In this document: positions 7,474 to 16,667 of the stretch, one piece after another
How positions within the stretch are numbered: position 1 is the first letter of the stretch
Layout of the letters: each line of letters starts with the position of its first letter
Assembly: GCF_004365575.1 (NCBI RefSeq)
Contig: NZ_SOBG01000001.1
Span: 372,001-436,000 of the forward strand
Reading direction: 5' to 3'
DNA: 64,000 bases
DNA from: Hypnocyclicus thermotrophus
GTDB lineage: Bacteria > Fusobacteriota > Fusobacteriia > Fusobacteriales > Fusobacteriaceae
Translations under genes and position numbers: made by a program
Notes under the pieces: generated by a model
Told to the model about the DNA's origin: nothing
Databases searched by the model: none
Seen by the model: the letters and a program-made list of their open reading frames with translations, nothing else

Positions 7474-8940
7474 GTGGTCAAAATAGAAAGAAAAAATCTA
7501 AATCATAGTGTAACTCCTCTTTTTGATGCTTTAAAACAATTTAAAAAGGACAATATAATTCCTTTTGATGTTCCAGGTCATAAAGCAGGAAAAGGATTGC
7601 CTGAATTTACTGATTATTTTGGAAAAAGAATAATGGAAGTCGATGTAAATTCGATGAAACAATTGGACAATTTAGCTAATCCTACTAGTGTAATAAAAGA
7701 AGCTGAAGAATTAATGGCTGATGCTTATAATGCAGATCATGCTTTTTTTCTAATAAATGGAACTACTTCTGGAGTTCAAGCAATGATTATGAGTTGTTGT
7801 AAGCCTGGAGATAAGATAATCTTACCTAGAAACGCTCATAAAAGTGCTGTTAATGCATTAATATTATGTTCTGCTATCCCTATATATGTACAGGCAGATA
7901 TAAGAAATGATTTAGGTATAGTAATGGGAGTATCACATAAAGAAATAGAAAAAGCAATTAGAGAAAATCCAGATGCAAAAGCTGTATTTTTATTAAATCC
8001 AAACTATTATGGTGCTGTTTCTGAATTAAAAGAAATTATTAAAATCGCTCATGAACATAACATGTCAGTACTCGTAGATGAAGCTCATGGTGCACATTTA
8101 AATTTCCATCCTGATTTTCCTAAAAGTGCAACTACTCTTGGTGCTGATATGGCTGCTACAAGTTTACATAAAACAGGTGGTTCTTTAACTCAGAGCTCTA
8201 TCCTTTTATTAAATGAGGGAAGAATAAGTAAAAATAAAGTAAAAAAAATTTTAAATCTCACTCAATCCACTAGTGCATCGTATTTATTAATGAGTAGTTT
8301 AGATGTAGCTAGAAAAAATCTTGTTTTAAATGGAAGAGAAAAATTTGATAAAATATTAAAACATATAAGATATATTAGAAATGAATTAAACAAAATCGAG
8401 GGTATATATGCGTTTGGAAAAGAAATTATAGATAAAAAAGGAATCGCAGATTTTGATGAATCTAAACTTGGAATCAACGTGGCAAAACTAGGTCTTAGTG
8501 GGTTTGAAGTATATGATATTCTTAGAGATGATTATTCTATTCAAATGGAACTTGCAGACACTTATAACGTTCTTGCAATAATAAGTATTGGGGATACCGA
8601 AGAAAACTTAAATAAACTTTTAGAAGCTTTTAAAGATATTTCTAAAAGATTTAAAGGTACTAAACATATAATAGAACATCCAACACTAGAAAATCCAAAG
8701 GTTGTTTTATCACCTAGAGAAGCTTTTTACGCAGAAAAAGAAAATGCTATTTTAGATGATTGTATAAATAGAATTAGTGGTGAATCTATAATGGTTTATC
8801 CTCCAGGGATTCCAATAATTACACCTGGAGAAAAAATAACAAAAGATATGATTAATTATATAAAATTTTTAAAAACTCAAGATACTGTGTTTAATGGGGC
8901 AGAAGACCCTGATATAAATTATATAAAAGTTGTAAAATAA
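7474..8940 (+). CDS. Orn/Lys/Arg decarboxylase (PLP, short ~490-aa type; SpeA-like)
   Basis: This makes a diamine (or agmatine) from a basic amino acid. The N-terminus has TPLFDAL...IPFDVPGHKAG, the family opening. PLP-site motifs follow: INGTTSGVQAMI, DEAHGAH and the Schiff-base lysine in TSLHKTGGSLTQSS. A C-terminal decarboxylase domain has YPPGIPIITPGE. It is followed within 21 bases by speD and then speE, so the product probably feeds aminopropylation. No agmatinase lies in the operon, so arginine, ornithine or lysine cannot be told apart by context. The start is uncertain: GTG 7474 is only 2 bases past AGAGG, and TTG 7462 has no ribosome site. ATA 7483 is well spaced but rare. Confidence 0.88.
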   Translation: MVKIERKNLNHSVTPLFDALKQFKKDNIIPFDVPGHKAGKGLPEFTDYFGKRIMEVDVNSMKQLDNLANPTSVIKEAEELMADAYNADHAFFLINGTTSGVQAMIMSCCKPGDKIILPRNAHKSAVNALILCSAIPIYVQADIRNDLGIVMGVSHKEIEKAIRENPDAKAVFLLNPNYYGAVSELKEIIKIAHEHNMSVLVDEAHGAHLNFHPDFPKSATTLGADMAATSLHKTGGSLTQSSILLLNEGRISKNKVKKILNLTQSTSASYLLMSSLDVARKNLVLNGREKFDKILKHIRYIRNELNKIEGIYAFGKEIIDKKGIADFDESKLGINVAKLGLSGFEVYDILRDDYSIQMELADTYNVLAIISIGDTEENLNKLLEAFKDISKRFKGTKHIIEHPTLENPKVVLSPREAFYAEKENAILDDCINRISGESIMVYPPGIPIITPGEKITKDMINYIKFLKTQDTVFNGAEDPDINYIKVVK

Positions 8941-8961
8941 ACTGGATATAGGGAGGAATAA

Positions 8962-9378
8962 ATGAAACTTGATACTTTAGGAAGACATATTTTAGTTGAG
9001 TATTACAATTGTGATGAGGAAATTTTAAAAAATGTTGAACTTATTCAAGAATTAATGAATGAAGCTGCAAGAGTCGCCGGTGCTACTATTGTAAATAGTG
9101 TATTTCATCATTTTAATCCTTGGGGAGTAAGTGGAGCGGTGATTATTTCTGAATCACATTTGACTATACACACTTGGCCAGAATATGGCTATGCTGCAGT
9201 TGATTTATTTACATGTGGAGACACTGTGAATCCATGGAAAGGTTTTGATTATTTAGAAAAAATGTTAAAATCTGATAGAAGTGAATCGATAGAAATTCCT
9301 AGAGGAATGACTGAAAAAATCAAAAAGTATTATCCAAAACCATTAGAAAAAATTGTGTTTAAACCAGAAAATAATTAA
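8962..9378 (+). CDS. speD: S-adenosylmethionine decarboxylase proenzyme
   Basis: A 138-aa bacterial class 1B proenzyme that self-cleaves to a pyruvoyl enzyme and supplies the aminopropyl donor for spermidine synthesis. The cleavage and active-site motif is SESHLTIHTWPE (cut before the serine of ESH). A further conserved stretch, YAAVDLFTCGD, carries the catalytic cysteine. Start: ATG after GGGAGGAATAA. It sits between the PLP decarboxylase and speE with short gaps, forming a compact operon. Length is close to the usual 120-140 aa. Confidence 0.95.
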   Translation: MKLDTLGRHILVEYYNCDEEILKNVELIQELMNEAARVAGATIVNSVFHHFNPWGVSGAVIISESHLTIHTWPEYGYAAVDLFTCGDTVNPWKGFDYLEKMLKSDRSESIEIPRGMTEKIKKYYPKPLEKIVFKPENN

Positions 9379-9392
9379 TGGAGGTATTTTTA

Positions 9393-10247
9393 ATGGAATT
9401 ATGGTTTACTGAAAATCACTCTGAGGGAGCAAGATTTTCAATCAAAATAAAAGAACATATTCACTCTGAAAAAAGTAAATTTCAACAAATAGATTTTTTT
9501 GATTCTTATGAATTTGGTAGGTTTTTCACATTAGATGGTTATGTAATGGTAACAGAAAAAGATGAATTTATTTATCATGATATGATAGCTCATGCACCAA
9601 TGGCCACAAATCCAAACATTAAAAATGTACTTATAATTGGTGGTGGTGATGGTGGAAGTGTCCGTGAATTAACTAGATATTCTTCTATTGAAAAAATAGA
9701 TATGGTCGAAATAGATGAAAGAGTTGTTAGATGTTGCCAAAAATATTTACCTATTACCGCATCAAAGCTTGAAGATAGAAGAGTAAATCTTTATTTTGAA
9801 GATGGCGTAAAATTTGTAGAAAATAAGGAAAATATTTATGATCTAATAATTGTAGATTCTACTGATCCTATTGGGCCTGGCGAAGGATTATTTACTACAG
9901 AATTTTATAAAAATTGTTATAAAGCTCTAACTAATAATGGAATACTTATCAATCAAAATGAAAGTCCATATTATCCGTTTAATGCTAGAGAAATGAAAAG
10001 AAGTCATAAGAAAATTAAATCAATTTTTCCTTTAAGTAAAATATATCAATTTCATATGCCTACATATGGTTCTGGGCATTGGTTGTTTGGATTTGCTTCA
10101 AAAGGAATTGATCCAATAAAAGATTTTAAACCTAAAGAATGGTTAAAATTAGGATTAAAAACAAAATACTATAATATTGATATTCATAAAGGTGCATTTG
10201 CACTTCCAACTTATGTACAAGAAATGTTAAAAAACCTTGAAGATTAA
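9393..10247 (+). CDS. speE: Polyamine aminopropyltransferase (spermidine synthase)
   Basis: A 284-aa enzyme that transfers the aminopropyl group of decarboxylated SAM to a diamine. I use the ATG at 9393 because GGAGG at 9380-9384 is correctly placed; an in-frame ATG at 9378 overlaps that ribosome site and the speD stop. Motifs are GGGDGGSVRELTRY (dcSAM binding), MVEIDERVV and DSTDPIGPGEGLFT (catalytic Asp loop). The C-terminal YGSGHW is typical. It is last in the operon, with a strong terminator 6 bases downstream. Whether it acts on putrescine, cadaverine or agmatine is not decided by sequence. Confidence 0.94.
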   Translation: MELWFTENHSEGARFSIKIKEHIHSEKSKFQQIDFFDSYEFGRFFTLDGYVMVTEKDEFIYHDMIAHAPMATNPNIKNVLIIGGGDGGSVRELTRYSSIEKIDMVEIDERVVRCCQKYLPITASKLEDRRVNLYFEDGVKFVENKENIYDLIIVDSTDPIGPGEGLFTTEFYKNCYKALTNNGILINQNESPYYPFNAREMKRSHKKIKSIFPLSKIYQFHMPTYGSGHWLFGFASKGIDPIKDFKPKEWLKLGLKTKYYNIDIHKGAFALPTYVQEMLKNLED

Positions 10248-10249
10248 AA

Positions 10250-10289
10250 AAACATGCCCTTGATTCCTTAACAAGGGCATGTTTTTTTA
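10250..10289. terminator. Bidirectional terminator after speE and zupT-like gene
   Basis: CATGCCCTTG (10253-10262) and CAAGGGCATG (10272-10281) form a perfect GC-rich stem flanked by A7 and T7 runs. Confidence 0.95.
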
Positions 10290-10306
10290 TAATCTATAAA
10301 AAATTA

Positions 10307-11119
10307 CTATCCTAGTGCTACATCTAAAAACATCATTACTGCAAATCCTAAAAGTGCTCCTAACGTCGACATATCTGTCTCATGCCCTAGTTGAGATTCT
10401 GGAATTAATTCTTCTACAACTACAAATATCATAGCCCCTGCTGCAAAAGAAAGCGCATATGGTAATAAAGGTTCTATAATAAAAACTAGATATGCTCCTA
10501 TTACACCGGCAATTGGTTCTACTATACCAGATAATTGACCATAATTAAAAGCTTTTAATCTAGACATTTTTTCTCTACGAAGTGGTATAGATACTGCTGC
10601 TCCTTCGGGAAAATTTTGGATTCCTATACCTAATGCTAATGCTAAAGCTCCTGCTAAAGCTCCTGTTGTTGGATTATTTGCTAATACTCCGAAAGCTACT
10701 CCTACTGCAAATCCTTCGGGTATATTATGAAGTGTAATTGCTAATACTAAAAGAATACTTCTTTGTAAATGAGTTTTTATTCCTTCGGCTTCATCTATTT
10801 CTAATCCCATATGTAAATGAGGTAAAATTCTATCTAATAGATATAAAAAAGCCCCTCCACCTAAAAATCCTACTAAGGCTGGAACCCAACCTATTTCTCC
10901 TCTTTTTTCAGCCATTTCAATTGCTGGACTAAGTAATGACCAAAAACTTGCCGCAATCATTACTCCTGCTGCAAATCCTAACATAGCATTTAATAACTTT
11001 TTATTTATTTCTTTAAAAAAGAAAACCATGGCTGATCCTAGAGCAGTCATAAACCATGTAAATAGAGTCGCTAATAATGCTAATAAAATAGGATTTATCG
11101 TTAACATTTTTTCTAACAT
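10307..11119 (-). CDS. ZIP-family metal transporter (ZupT/GufA-like)
   Basis: A 270-aa, eight-helix inner-membrane protein for divalent metal uptake (Zn, Fe, Mn possible). Transmembrane metal-site motifs are [15 protein letters not shown] in helix IV and [16 protein letters not shown] in helix V, followed by a helix VI/VII region ending [10 protein letters not shown]. These H/N/E residues match the ZupT/GufA subfamily. AGGAGG precedes the ATG. It lies 14 bases after the M18 aminopeptidase gene on the same strand, so the peptidase and the transporter may be co-transcribed. M18 enzymes need Zn, which fits, but this is inference. Confidence 0.9.
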   Translation of the reverse strand: MLEKMLTINPILLALLATLFTWFMTALGSAMVFFFKEINKKLLNAMLGFAAGVMIAASFWSLLSPAIEMAEKRGEIGWVPALVGFLGGGAFLYLLDRILPHLHMGLEIDEAEGIKTHLQRSILLVLAITLHNIPEGFAVGVAFGVLANNPTTGALAGALALALGIGIQNFPEGAAVSIPLRREKMSRLKAFNYGQLSGIVEPIAGVIGAYLVFIIEPLLPYALSFAAGAMIFVVVEELIPESQLGHETDMSTLGALLGFAVMMFLDVALG

Positions 11120-11133
11120 TTTCTCCTCCTTTT

Positions 11134-12399
11134 TTATTTTTCAAAAAATTTATTTAATAATTTATTTAATAATTTTAAATCTTCTGTTCCGCATAGTTCT
11201 CTTATAGAATGCATAGCAAGCATAGGTATACCTATGTCAACAGAATTTATTGGTAAATTTGATTGAGAAATTGGACCTATTGTTGAACCACCTCTAGTAT
11301 CAGATCTATTTAAAAAATATTGATATTTTATATTATTTTCTTTACATATTTTCTTTATATAGCTTGCACTATAAGCATTAGAAGTATACGAATAATTTGA
11401 AGAATATTTAATTGCAATACCATTATTCATAAGCAATTTATTTGTTATATCTCCTTTATTTGAGTAATTAGGATGAAAAGCATGTGCTCCATCAGCTGAA
11501 ATTATAAAACTTTTTTCAAGTGAAGATATAAAATCTTCTCTGTTTAATTCCAGACCATAACAAATCTTTTCTAATAAATAAGATAATGAAAGAGAGTCAG
11601 CCCCCTGAAGAGTTGTACTTCCTATTTCTTCATTATCAAAACAAGCTATAATTTTTGTGTTTTTATTATTTTTATTATTAATTAATGCATTTAAACTAGT
11701 AAATACAGAAGCTAAATTATCTATTCTACTAGAAGAAATCATCTCGTTATTTAATCCGATTGTACTTCCTTTATCGTATTCATATAAAAATAATTCAAAA
11801 TCTAATATTTGATTAATATTAATTTCCGTTTCTTTTGAAATAATATTTAATAAATAGTTTTCTTTTTCTAATTTTTTTGTCATTATTTCTATTATCGGAA
11901 GTAAATTTTCTTGTGGATTTAATGATATGCCTTTATTCACTTCTCTATTTTGATGAATAGCTAAATTTGGTATTATTAGTAGTGGTTTATTTATATTTAC
12001 TATTTTAGTAGTCAAATCTTTTAATATTATTCTTCCTGCAATAGATAATGGCCTATCAAGCCAAGTATTATATATAGGTCCTCCATATACTTCAATATTT
12101 AATTTCATATAATTTTCTATTATTATTTCAGGATTTGGTTTTATCTTAAATCCTGGACTATCTGTATGACTTCCTATTATTTTAAAACCTGTTTCTTTTA
12201 TATTTTCTTCACCTATTTGAAAAGCAAATAAACTGCTATTATTTTTAATAATAAAATATTTACCTTTTTTTTCAAGATTCCATTTTTGTGACATATCTAA
12301 TTCAATAAAATTTTCTTTTAATAAAATTTTTTTTATATTATCTACAGCATTAAACGCAGTAGGGCTATCATATACAAATTTTAAAAACTCTTTTTCCAT
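11134..12399 (-). CDS. M18-family aminopeptidase
   Basis: A 421-aa cytosolic dinuclear-zinc aminopeptidase that removes N-terminal residues from peptides, often acidic ones. The metal and active-site motifs are [13 protein letters not shown] (H78, D80), DNEEIGS around residue 255 with the catalytic Glu pair, and a C-terminal [11 protein letters not shown] with the last metal histidine. GGAGGATTA precedes the ATG. It is the first of three unrelated peptidases (M18, M32, M17) within 5.5 kb on this strand, pointing to peptide catabolism as a major nutrient route. Length is normal for the bacterial M18 group (~420-460 aa). Confidence 0.93.
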   Translation of the reverse strand: MEKEFLKFVYDSPTAFNAVDNIKKILLKENFIELDMSQKWNLEKKGKYFIIKNNSSLFAFQIGEENIKETGFKIIGSHTDSPGFKIKPNPEIIIENYMKLNIEVYGGPIYNTWLDRPLSIAGRIILKDLTTKIVNINKPLLIIPNLAIHQNREVNKGISLNPQENLLPIIEIMTKKLEKENYLLNIISKETEININQILDFELFLYEYDKGSTIGLNNEMISSSRIDNLASVFTSLNALINNKNNKNTKIIACFDNEEIGSTTLQGADSLSLSYLLEKICYGLELNREDFISSLEKSFIISADGAHAFHPNYSNKGDITNKLLMNNGIAIKYSSNYSYTSNAYSASYIKKICKENNIKYQYFLNRSDTRGGSTIGPISQSNLPINSVDIGIPMLAMHSIRELCGTEDLKLLNKLLNKFFEK

Positions 12400-12423
12400 T
12401 AATCCTCCTATTTTTTTATTTTT

Positions 12424-12744
12424 TTAATCTCTCAATAGTTTTTTGTATCTATTAATTTTAGATTCTAAATCAGGTAAATTAATAAATACACCATCTCTAA
12501 GAATCTCTTTTTTATCTACAAATAATGCTACTGTCGGAGCAGCTAAAATTCTATATACATCTCTTATTTCTTCAACCACATCTACTTTTGCTTCAACAAA
12601 CTCAATTTCTAATTTTTTAGCTAATGCTTCAACTTTAGGTTTTAATGATTCACAAGCATTACAACCTGTAGATGATACATAAAATATAACTATATCCTTT
12701 GTCTCAATTATTCCTTTAATTTTTTCTATATTTTCTAAATACAT
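12424..12744 (-). CDS. Thioredoxin-like protein (CNAC active site)
   Basis: A 106-aa thioredoxin-fold protein without signal peptide. The redox motif is CNAC (C28, C31) in place of thioredoxin's CGPC, after YVSSTG. The cis-proline loop is AAPTVALF (P70). The protein lacks the WCGPC tryptophan, so it belongs to the broad thioredoxin-like group rather than being the main thioredoxin. It lies 24 bases upstream of the M18 aminopeptidase and 14 bases downstream of the histidine phosphatase on the same strand, so co-transcription is likely. Substrate unknown. Confidence 0.85.
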   Translation of the reverse strand: MYLENIEKIKGIIETKDIVIFYVSSTGCNACESLKPKVEALAKKLEIEFVEAKVDVVEEIRDVYRILAAPTVALFVDKKEILRDGVFINLPDLESKINRYKKLLRD

Positions 12745-12758
12745 ATATCTCTCCCTCT

Positions 12759-13370
12759 CTACTGTAAATGTGAATTATCTAAATATTTAATAATTTTAAA
12801 TTCATTATCAAAATAAATATGTGTAAGTGCTGTATTTTTTACATGCCCTCCATCCCAAAATTCTTTTATATTTTTATTTTTTATATTAAATAAAAATGAT
12901 TTTATAGTTACACCATGTGATACTATAACTATGTGTTCATTTTTATTATATTTTTTTATTATTTCTTCTAAAAATTCTTTTGTTCGATTATTTAAACTAT
13001 AAAAGCTTTCTCCATTTATTTCTTTATGATTATATAAATGTGGATAATTCCAAAATTGTTCTATAGTATTACCATACTTTTTAATCCCAATTTCTCTATC
13101 AAGTCCTTCTAATACTCCCATATTAATTTCTTTTAATCTGTTATCTAATTCTATATCAATATCTCTATTTCCTTTTAAAATTTTAGCAGTATCATATGCT
13201 CTCCCTAAAGGACTTGAATAAATTTTATTAAACTTGATATTTTTTAATTTGTTTGCAAGTTTTTCTGCTTGTAATTTGCCTAATTCAGTTAGATTAGAAT
13301 TTTTATGCCCTTGCCATTTTTTTACGATATTCCATTCTGTTTCTCCATGCCTTATTATATAAATATTCAT
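12759..13370 (-). CDS. Histidine phosphatase family protein (GpmB/CobC-like)
   Basis: A 203-aa phosphatase of the phosphoglycerate-mutase-like branch. The phospho-acceptor histidine is H8 in YIIRHGETEWN. Partner residues are in YSSPLGRAYDTA, the acid loop KEINMGVLEGLD, and the second histidine in VIVSHGVTIKS. Length and motifs fit broad-specificity phosphatases (GpmB, PhoE, alpha-ribazole phosphatase). No cobalamin genes are nearby, so the CobC role is not supported. The gene is on the same strand as the thioredoxin-like protein and peptidases. Confidence 0.88.
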   Translation of the reverse strand: MNIYIIRHGETEWNIVKKWQGHKNSNLTELGKLQAEKLANKLKNIKFNKIYSSPLGRAYDTAKILKGNRDIDIELDNRLKEINMGVLEGLDREIGIKKYGNTIEQFWNYPHLYNHKEINGESFYSLNNRTKEFLEEIIKKYNKNEHIVIVSHGVTIKSFLFNIKNKNIKEFWDGGHVKNTALTHIYFDNEFKIIKYLDNSHLQ

Positions 13371-13404
13371 TTTTTACCTTTCATATTTTACATTTCATAA
13401 ATTA

Positions 13405-14910
13405 TCATTTTTTTATTTTATATATTTCACAATACTTTTCTTTTAGATAATCACAAAAATATTGTGGATTCAACTCTTCGTTAGTTATATCTTTTATAAG
13501 CTCTAATGGCTTTTTCATTTTACCATATTTATGTATTTTTTCATTTAAATATTTATTGATTTTTTTAAATTCACCATTTAATAAAGTGTTTTTTATGTCA
13601 ATTTCCTGAGATAATTTATTGTATATTTGAGCAGCATATGCATTTCCTAATGCATATGAAGGAAAATATCCAAAAAGTCCTGCTGACCAGTGTACATCTT
13701 GTAAAATACCTTCAGCATCATTCTCTATTTCAACATTTAAATAATCTTTCATTTTTTCATTCCATAAATTAGGTAATTCGTCTATTGTCACTTCATCATT
13801 AAAAATTGCTTTCTCTATTTCATATCTAACTAATACATGTAATGAATAAGTAAGTTCATCAGCTTCTACCCTTATTTTACTATTTTCTACTTTATTTATC
13901 AATTTGTAAAATTCAGCTATTGATATATCTTTAAATTCTTCAAAATTTTCTATAAATTTATTATATATTCCTTTCCAAAATTCAATACTTCTACCAAACA
14001 TATTTTCATACATTCTTGATTGAGATTCATGTATTCCCATTGAGGTACCATGTCCCAAAATAGTTTCACTTACCTCATCACTTATTCCCTGCTCATATAT
14101 TCCATGTCCACCTTCATGAAGTACAGAAAATATGGAAGATAATATATTATTTTTATAATAATGAGTTGTTATTCTTACATCTTTATTAGAAAAATTTAAT
14201 GTAAATGGGTGCATACTTTCTTTTAAAACACCTCTATTAAAATCAAAATTAATATATTCAGCTAAAAATTTTGCAAATCTCTTTTGTTTTTCTATATCTA
14301 CATCAATATTAAGTTTTTCATTATCTATAATTACATTAGAATCTTCTATTTTTTTTAATAATGGCACTATATTATTTTTTAACGCAGTAAAAAATAAATC
14401 TGCTTTATCTACTGTAAGTCCCGGTTCATAATCATCTAATAAAGTGTTATATTTATGCCCTTTATATCCTCTATATTTGATAAACTTTTTATTAAAATCT
14501 ATTATTTCTTTTAAATAAGGTTTAAAAATATCAAAGTCTTTTTTAGTTTTAGCTTCTTCCCACACAACTTGTGCTTTTGTAACTAATTCTTGATATTTAG
14601 AATATTCTTCCACAGGAATTTTTGTAGCTTTATCATATTCTTTTGTTAATTCATTTATTACTTTTGCATTAAGCTCGTCAAGTTTATCTATATTTTCATT
14701 CAATATATCTAATGTATCTTTCATCTCTTTTGATAAAAGAATATTATAATTTTCTGTAATAAAAAAACCCATTGTTTTACTTATTTTTTCTACACTTGCT
14801 TTTGGAGCCTCAGTCTCCATATCCCATTGAAATATTGCCATAGCATGTTCATATGCTTTCATTTTATTTGTTAATTCTTTTATTTTTTCTATACTTTTTT
14901 TTATATCCAT
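13405..14910 (-). CDS. M32 carboxypeptidase (Taq type)
   Basis: A 501-aa cytosolic zinc carboxypeptidase that trims residues from peptide C-termini. The catalytic HEGGH motif is at residues 265-269 (VLHEGGHGIYEQG), with the third zinc ligand Glu expected in the following HESQSRMYEN helix. The family signatures DDYEPGLT, IRTTTHY-like VRITTHYYKNN and GYFPSYALGN are all present. Length equals the family norm of ~500 aa. GGAGGAGC precedes the ATG. It is upstream of the phosphatase, thioredoxin and M18 genes on the same strand, with short gaps. Confidence 0.95.
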   Translation of the reverse strand: MDIKKSIEKIKELTNKMKAYEHAMAIFQWDMETEAPKASVEKISKTMGFFITENYNILLSKEMKDTLDILNENIDKLDELNAKVINELTKEYDKATKIPVEEYSKYQELVTKAQVVWEEAKTKKDFDIFKPYLKEIIDFNKKFIKYRGYKGHKYNTLLDDYEPGLTVDKADLFFTALKNNIVPLLKKIEDSNVIIDNEKLNIDVDIEKQKRFAKFLAEYINFDFNRGVLKESMHPFTLNFSNKDVRITTHYYKNNILSSIFSVLHEGGHGIYEQGISDEVSETILGHGTSMGIHESQSRMYENMFGRSIEFWKGIYNKFIENFEEFKDISIAEFYKLINKVENSKIRVEADELTYSLHVLVRYEIEKAIFNDEVTIDELPNLWNEKMKDYLNVEIENDAEGILQDVHWSAGLFGYFPSYALGNAYAAQIYNKLSQEIDIKNTLLNGEFKKINKYLNEKIHKYGKMKKPLELIKDITNEELNPQYFCDYLKEKYCEIYKIKK

Positions 14911-15008
14911 TGCTCCTCCTATTTTATTATATTTTTCTTATCTACAATTTTATTTAAGTATATTTATATTTTCTTACAGAACTTAAATATAAAACTTGTA
15001 TAAAATTT

Positions 15009-15037
15009 CAAAAAAGCCACTAAATTAATAGTGACTT
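15009..15037 (-). terminator. Terminator after pepA
   Basis: On the minus strand AAGTCACTA pairs with TAGTGGCTT (one G.T pair), followed by a T run. It starts about 5 bases after the stop of the leucyl aminopeptidase gene. Confidence 0.75.
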
Positions 15038-15041
15038 AAAT

Positions 15042-16478
15042 TTAAATCTTTTTTAAGAAATTTATAATCGTTCTTACTGGCTGTCCTGTTGCACCAAATT
15101 TATAGTAAGAATAAGGACTATCTGTATAAGCGACTCCTGCAATATCCAAATGAATCCATGGTTTCTTTTGAACAAATTTTTCAATAAACATTCCAGCTGT
15201 TATTGTCCCTGCAAATCTACCACCTATATTTTTTACATCAGCAATTTTTGACTCTAATAATTTACCGTATTCTGGAAAATTTGGTAACTTCCATACTCTT
15301 TCATCAGTTTCAATCGAAGCCTCTTCAAGCTTTTTATATAATTCATCATTATTAGTTATAACTGCTGTTGTTGTAGTTCCTAATGCAACAAGTGCTGCAC
15401 CTGTAAGAGTAGCTACATCTATTACTTTATCGGCTTTTTCATTTTCTATTACATAATGCACTGCATCTACTAAAGTAAGTCTTCCTTCTGCATCTGTATT
15501 TAATACTTCTATTGTTTTTCCTGCCATACTTCCTATTATATCACCAGGTCTATATGCATTTCCCGCAATTGAGTTTTCACATGCCGCTATAACTGCAATT
15601 ATATTTTTATCGATTTTTAATCTTGCAACTGCACTCATTACTCCTATTACTGTAGCAGCACCGCCCATATCACTTTTCATTGTATCCATACTATTAGTAG
15701 GTTTTAATGATAATCCTCCTGTATCATAAGTAAGTCCTTTTCCAACTAAACCAATCGTTTCATTAGATTTATTCCCTTTATATCTCATTACAATAAATTT
15801 TGGTCTTTTTTCTGCTGCTTGTGCTACAGATAAAAATGCTTCCATTTTTAACTCTTTTATTTTTTCTTCTTCAAATATTTCTACTTCAAATCCATATTTT
15901 TCTCCATATTCTTTTGCTTTTTCTGCCAAAGTTTCTGGATATATAGTATTCGCGGGCTCATTTATAAGCTCTCTAGTTATAAAAGTAGATTCTGCATAAA
16001 TTTTTGCTTCTTCTATTTTATTATTATTAAGATTTCCTAATATATCTATTCTTTTTATTTTTTTCTTTTCAGCTTTTTTAGTTTTATATTTATCAAATTC
16101 ATAGTTTGCAAAATATACTGTCTCAACTAAAGCTTTTTCAATATTTTCTATTGGATTATTTTTAATAATTAAAGTAGATTCTACATTTTTTAATGTTGTC
16201 AATCCCTTATATAAACTTTTTCTAACAATTTCCGTATTTACTTTTTCTTTTTTACCTAAACCTACTAGTACTATTTGAACTACACTATTTCCTTTAGCAA
16301 ATGGTATAACAAAAATTTCTTCTTTTTTAGCATTAAATCCAGATTTTTCAGCTAAATTTTTTAAATAAAGACCTTCTGAATAAAATAACGTGTTTTCAAA
16401 AGTAATATTATTTTTATACATAAAAATAATATATGAATCGTAGTTTTCTATTATATTGTCAATTAAATTTATCGTCAT
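15042..16478 (-). CDS. pepA: Leucyl aminopeptidase (M17)
   Basis: A 478-aa hexameric two-metal aminopeptidase. The N-terminal macro-like domain (~1-155) is followed by the catalytic domain with ITRELINEPANT, the metal-site lysine and aspartates in GLVGKGLTYDTGGLSLKP and MKSDMGGAA, and the signature NTDAEGRLTL. Length is typical (480-500 aa). AGGAGG precedes the ATG. It has its own promoter upstream and a terminator downstream, so it is a single-gene unit. It can also act as a Cys-Gly dipeptidase. Confidence 0.95.
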   Translation of the reverse strand: MTINLIDNIIENYDSYIIFMYKNNITFENTLFYSEGLYLKNLAEKSGFNAKKEEIFVIPFAKGNSVVQIVLVGLGKKEKVNTEIVRKSLYKGLTTLKNVESTLIIKNNPIENIEKALVETVYFANYEFDKYKTKKAEKKKIKRIDILGNLNNNKIEEAKIYAESTFITRELINEPANTIYPETLAEKAKEYGEKYGFEVEIFEEEKIKELKMEAFLSVAQAAEKRPKFIVMRYKGNKSNETIGLVGKGLTYDTGGLSLKPTNSMDTMKSDMGGAATVIGVMSAVARLKIDKNIIAVIAACENSIAGNAYRPGDIIGSMAGKTIEVLNTDAEGRLTLVDAVHYVIENEKADKVIDVATLTGAALVALGTTTTAVITNNDELYKKLEEASIETDERVWKLPNFPEYGKLLESKIADVKNIGGRFAGTITAGMFIEKFVQKKPWIHLDIAGVAYTDSPYSYYKFGATGQPVRTIINFLKKI

Positions 16479-16505
16479 TAATAACCTCCTATATGTTGTT
16501 TTTTA

Positions 16506-16557
16506 TATTATACACCAATATTATGTTTTTGTAAATTAATAATTACAAAATTGTAAT
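16506..16557 (-). promoter_or_regulatory. pepA promoter with upstream inverted repeat
   Basis: On the minus strand TTTACA (16535-16530), 17 bases and TATAAT give a promoter 30-40 bases before the pepA ATG. ATTACAA and TTGTAAT at 16542-16557 form a 7-base inverted repeat immediately upstream of the -35, a plausible regulator site. Confidence 0.6.
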
Positions 16558-16621
16558 CATTACTACTTTAATGCGTTTTTTTAATTATAACATATTTTTT
16601 TATAAAATATCTATCTAACTA

Positions 16622-16660
16622 AAAAATAAGACCTATTTTTTTAGGATTTCAATAGGTCTT
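16622..16660 (-). terminator. Terminator after the first chemoreceptor gene
   Basis: AAGACCTATT (16628-16637) and AATAGGTCTT (16651-16660) form a perfect stem. On the minus strand it is followed by ATTTTTT. It begins 8 bases after the chemoreceptor stop. Confidence 0.85.
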
Positions 16661-16667
16661 AAAAAAA

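Noticed and set aside
13142-13370. Cobalamin pathway phosphatase CobC
   Set aside because: Only the broad histidine-phosphatase motifs are present and no cobalamin genes are near.
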